DNA of 32,705 nt from positions 165,731 to 198,435 of the forward strand of contig JAKCWW010000017.1 in assembly GCA_026260175.1 (NCBI GenBank), read 5' to 3'. The DNA comes from Reticulitermes lucifugus. Taxonomy: Eukaryota; Arthropoda; Insecta; Blattodea; Rhinotermitidae. The notes below the pieces were generated by a model that ran no database searches, was not told the origin of the DNA, and saw only the letters and a list, made by a program, of their open reading frames with translations. Both the position numbers and the translations under genes were made by a program. Numbering within the stretch: position 1 is the stretch's first letter; every line of letters starts with the position of its first letter. Below, piece by piece: positions 32,323-32,705 of the stretch.

Positions 32323-32472
32323 CGTGGAAACGTGGACATTCCGCAAGGATACGTTAGATGGCGACATATTGGCTGCACAAGCAATGCGCACAGAGAGGTG
32401 CCGAACCAACTCTCAACATGCATCCATGTGTTTACACGAGTGTTTCCAGTTCGAAGGTGCGTGCGCAGGTAC

Positions 32473-32480
32473 TAAATATA
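32473..32480 (-). promoter_or_regulatory. TATA-like box upstream of the signal-peptide exon
   Basis: TATATTTA on the minus strand, about 150 nt upstream of the candidate ATG at 32322 and 106 nt upstream of the alternative ATG at 32367. The spacing suits a TATA promoter with a short leader. In AT-rich DNA such strings are common. Confidence 0.2.
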
Positions 32481-32586
32481 GGCTATTGCCCACCATGATC
32501 TAATACAATTTTACAATTGTCTACATCTACCTAGGTCACGACCCGTTACAGAGTAATCTTTTAATTAAAATAACTAATACAATTAC

Positions 32587-32705
32587 GCCGATTTCAGTGG
32601 CCTTGCAGTCTAAGGCGTGGGTCTGCGGCCGTTCGCTTACTAGGATTGTGGGTTTGAATCCCGCCGGGGGCATGGATATCTGTCTCTTGTGAGTGTTGTG
32701 TGTTG
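32587..32705 (+). mobile_element. SINE-1, 5' part, runs off the window
   Basis: The tRNA-Leu/Ser-like head carries A box TGGCCTTGCAGTCTAAGGC and B box GGGTTTGAATCCCGCC, followed by the GTGTTGTGTGTTG stretch. It matches the head of the 14.1 kb copy and the minus copy at 12.8 kb. The 3' half lies beyond the window. Confidence 0.85.

Overview
The window looks like repeat-rich, AT-rich insect DNA without a complete host gene. The repeats point to a polyneopteran such as a cockroach, termite or stick insect, but this is inferred from remembered repeat families and not tested. Support comes from three fragments of a retroelement reading 'KKFPAFYGTR' (both usual frames recognisable), a LINE reverse transcriptase fragment with YADD, LINE 3' ends with GAA-type tails, tRNA-derived SINEs, and Penelope-like element (PLE) ends carrying hammerhead ribozyme motifs. 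There is no bacterial operon structure, and almost all short open frames look like chance.

Layout. 1-75: 3' end of SINE-1. 3.7 kb: minus-strand retroelement fragment. 5.96 kb: PLE end with a degenerate hammerhead. 6.14-6.26 kb: cluster of CRE-type TGACG sites. 7.3 kb: tetranucleotide repeat. 7.6 and 9.6 kb: SINE-2 copies. 10.2-10.7 kb: decayed LINE 3' end and a second retroelement fragment. 11.5-11.64 kb: a palindromic CRE, an RFX X-box and a KLF-type box together. 12.8 and 14.14 kb: SINE-1 copies, the second broken by a 50-N assembly gap. 15.2 kb: third retroelement fragment. 15.76 kb: four-copy 47-bp minisatellite. 16.9-17.5 kb: 71/66-bp minisatellite. 18.76-19.56 kb: inverted pair of PLE ends around a LINE 3' end. 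20.2-20.8 kb: reverse transcriptase fragment. 22.1-22.4 kb: a second, tight inverted pair of PLE ends. 22.58-23.87 kb: minus-strand gene-like signals. 23.1 kb: SINE-3. 24.2 kb: best-preserved hammerhead. 24.96, 27.84 and 30.9 kb: SINE-2 copies. 27.68 kb: 5'-truncated LINE with a perfect 15-bp target duplication. 32.2 kb: candidate signal-peptide exon on minus. 32.59 kb to the end: 5' half of another SINE-1.

Two things stand out. First, six PLE ends (four with a readable stem I, one reduced to the core) share a hammerhead core, and stem I differs in sequence between copies while still pairing. Stem III is a loop-less palindrome (ACATGT), which suggests cleavage across dimers. Second, minus-strand signals at 22.6-23.9 kb and 32.2 kb (a fused acceptor/donor like a recursive splice site, candidate exons, a signal-peptide exon behind a TATA box) suggest that part of the window may lie in or near minus-strand genes with long introns. 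The exon calls are tentative.
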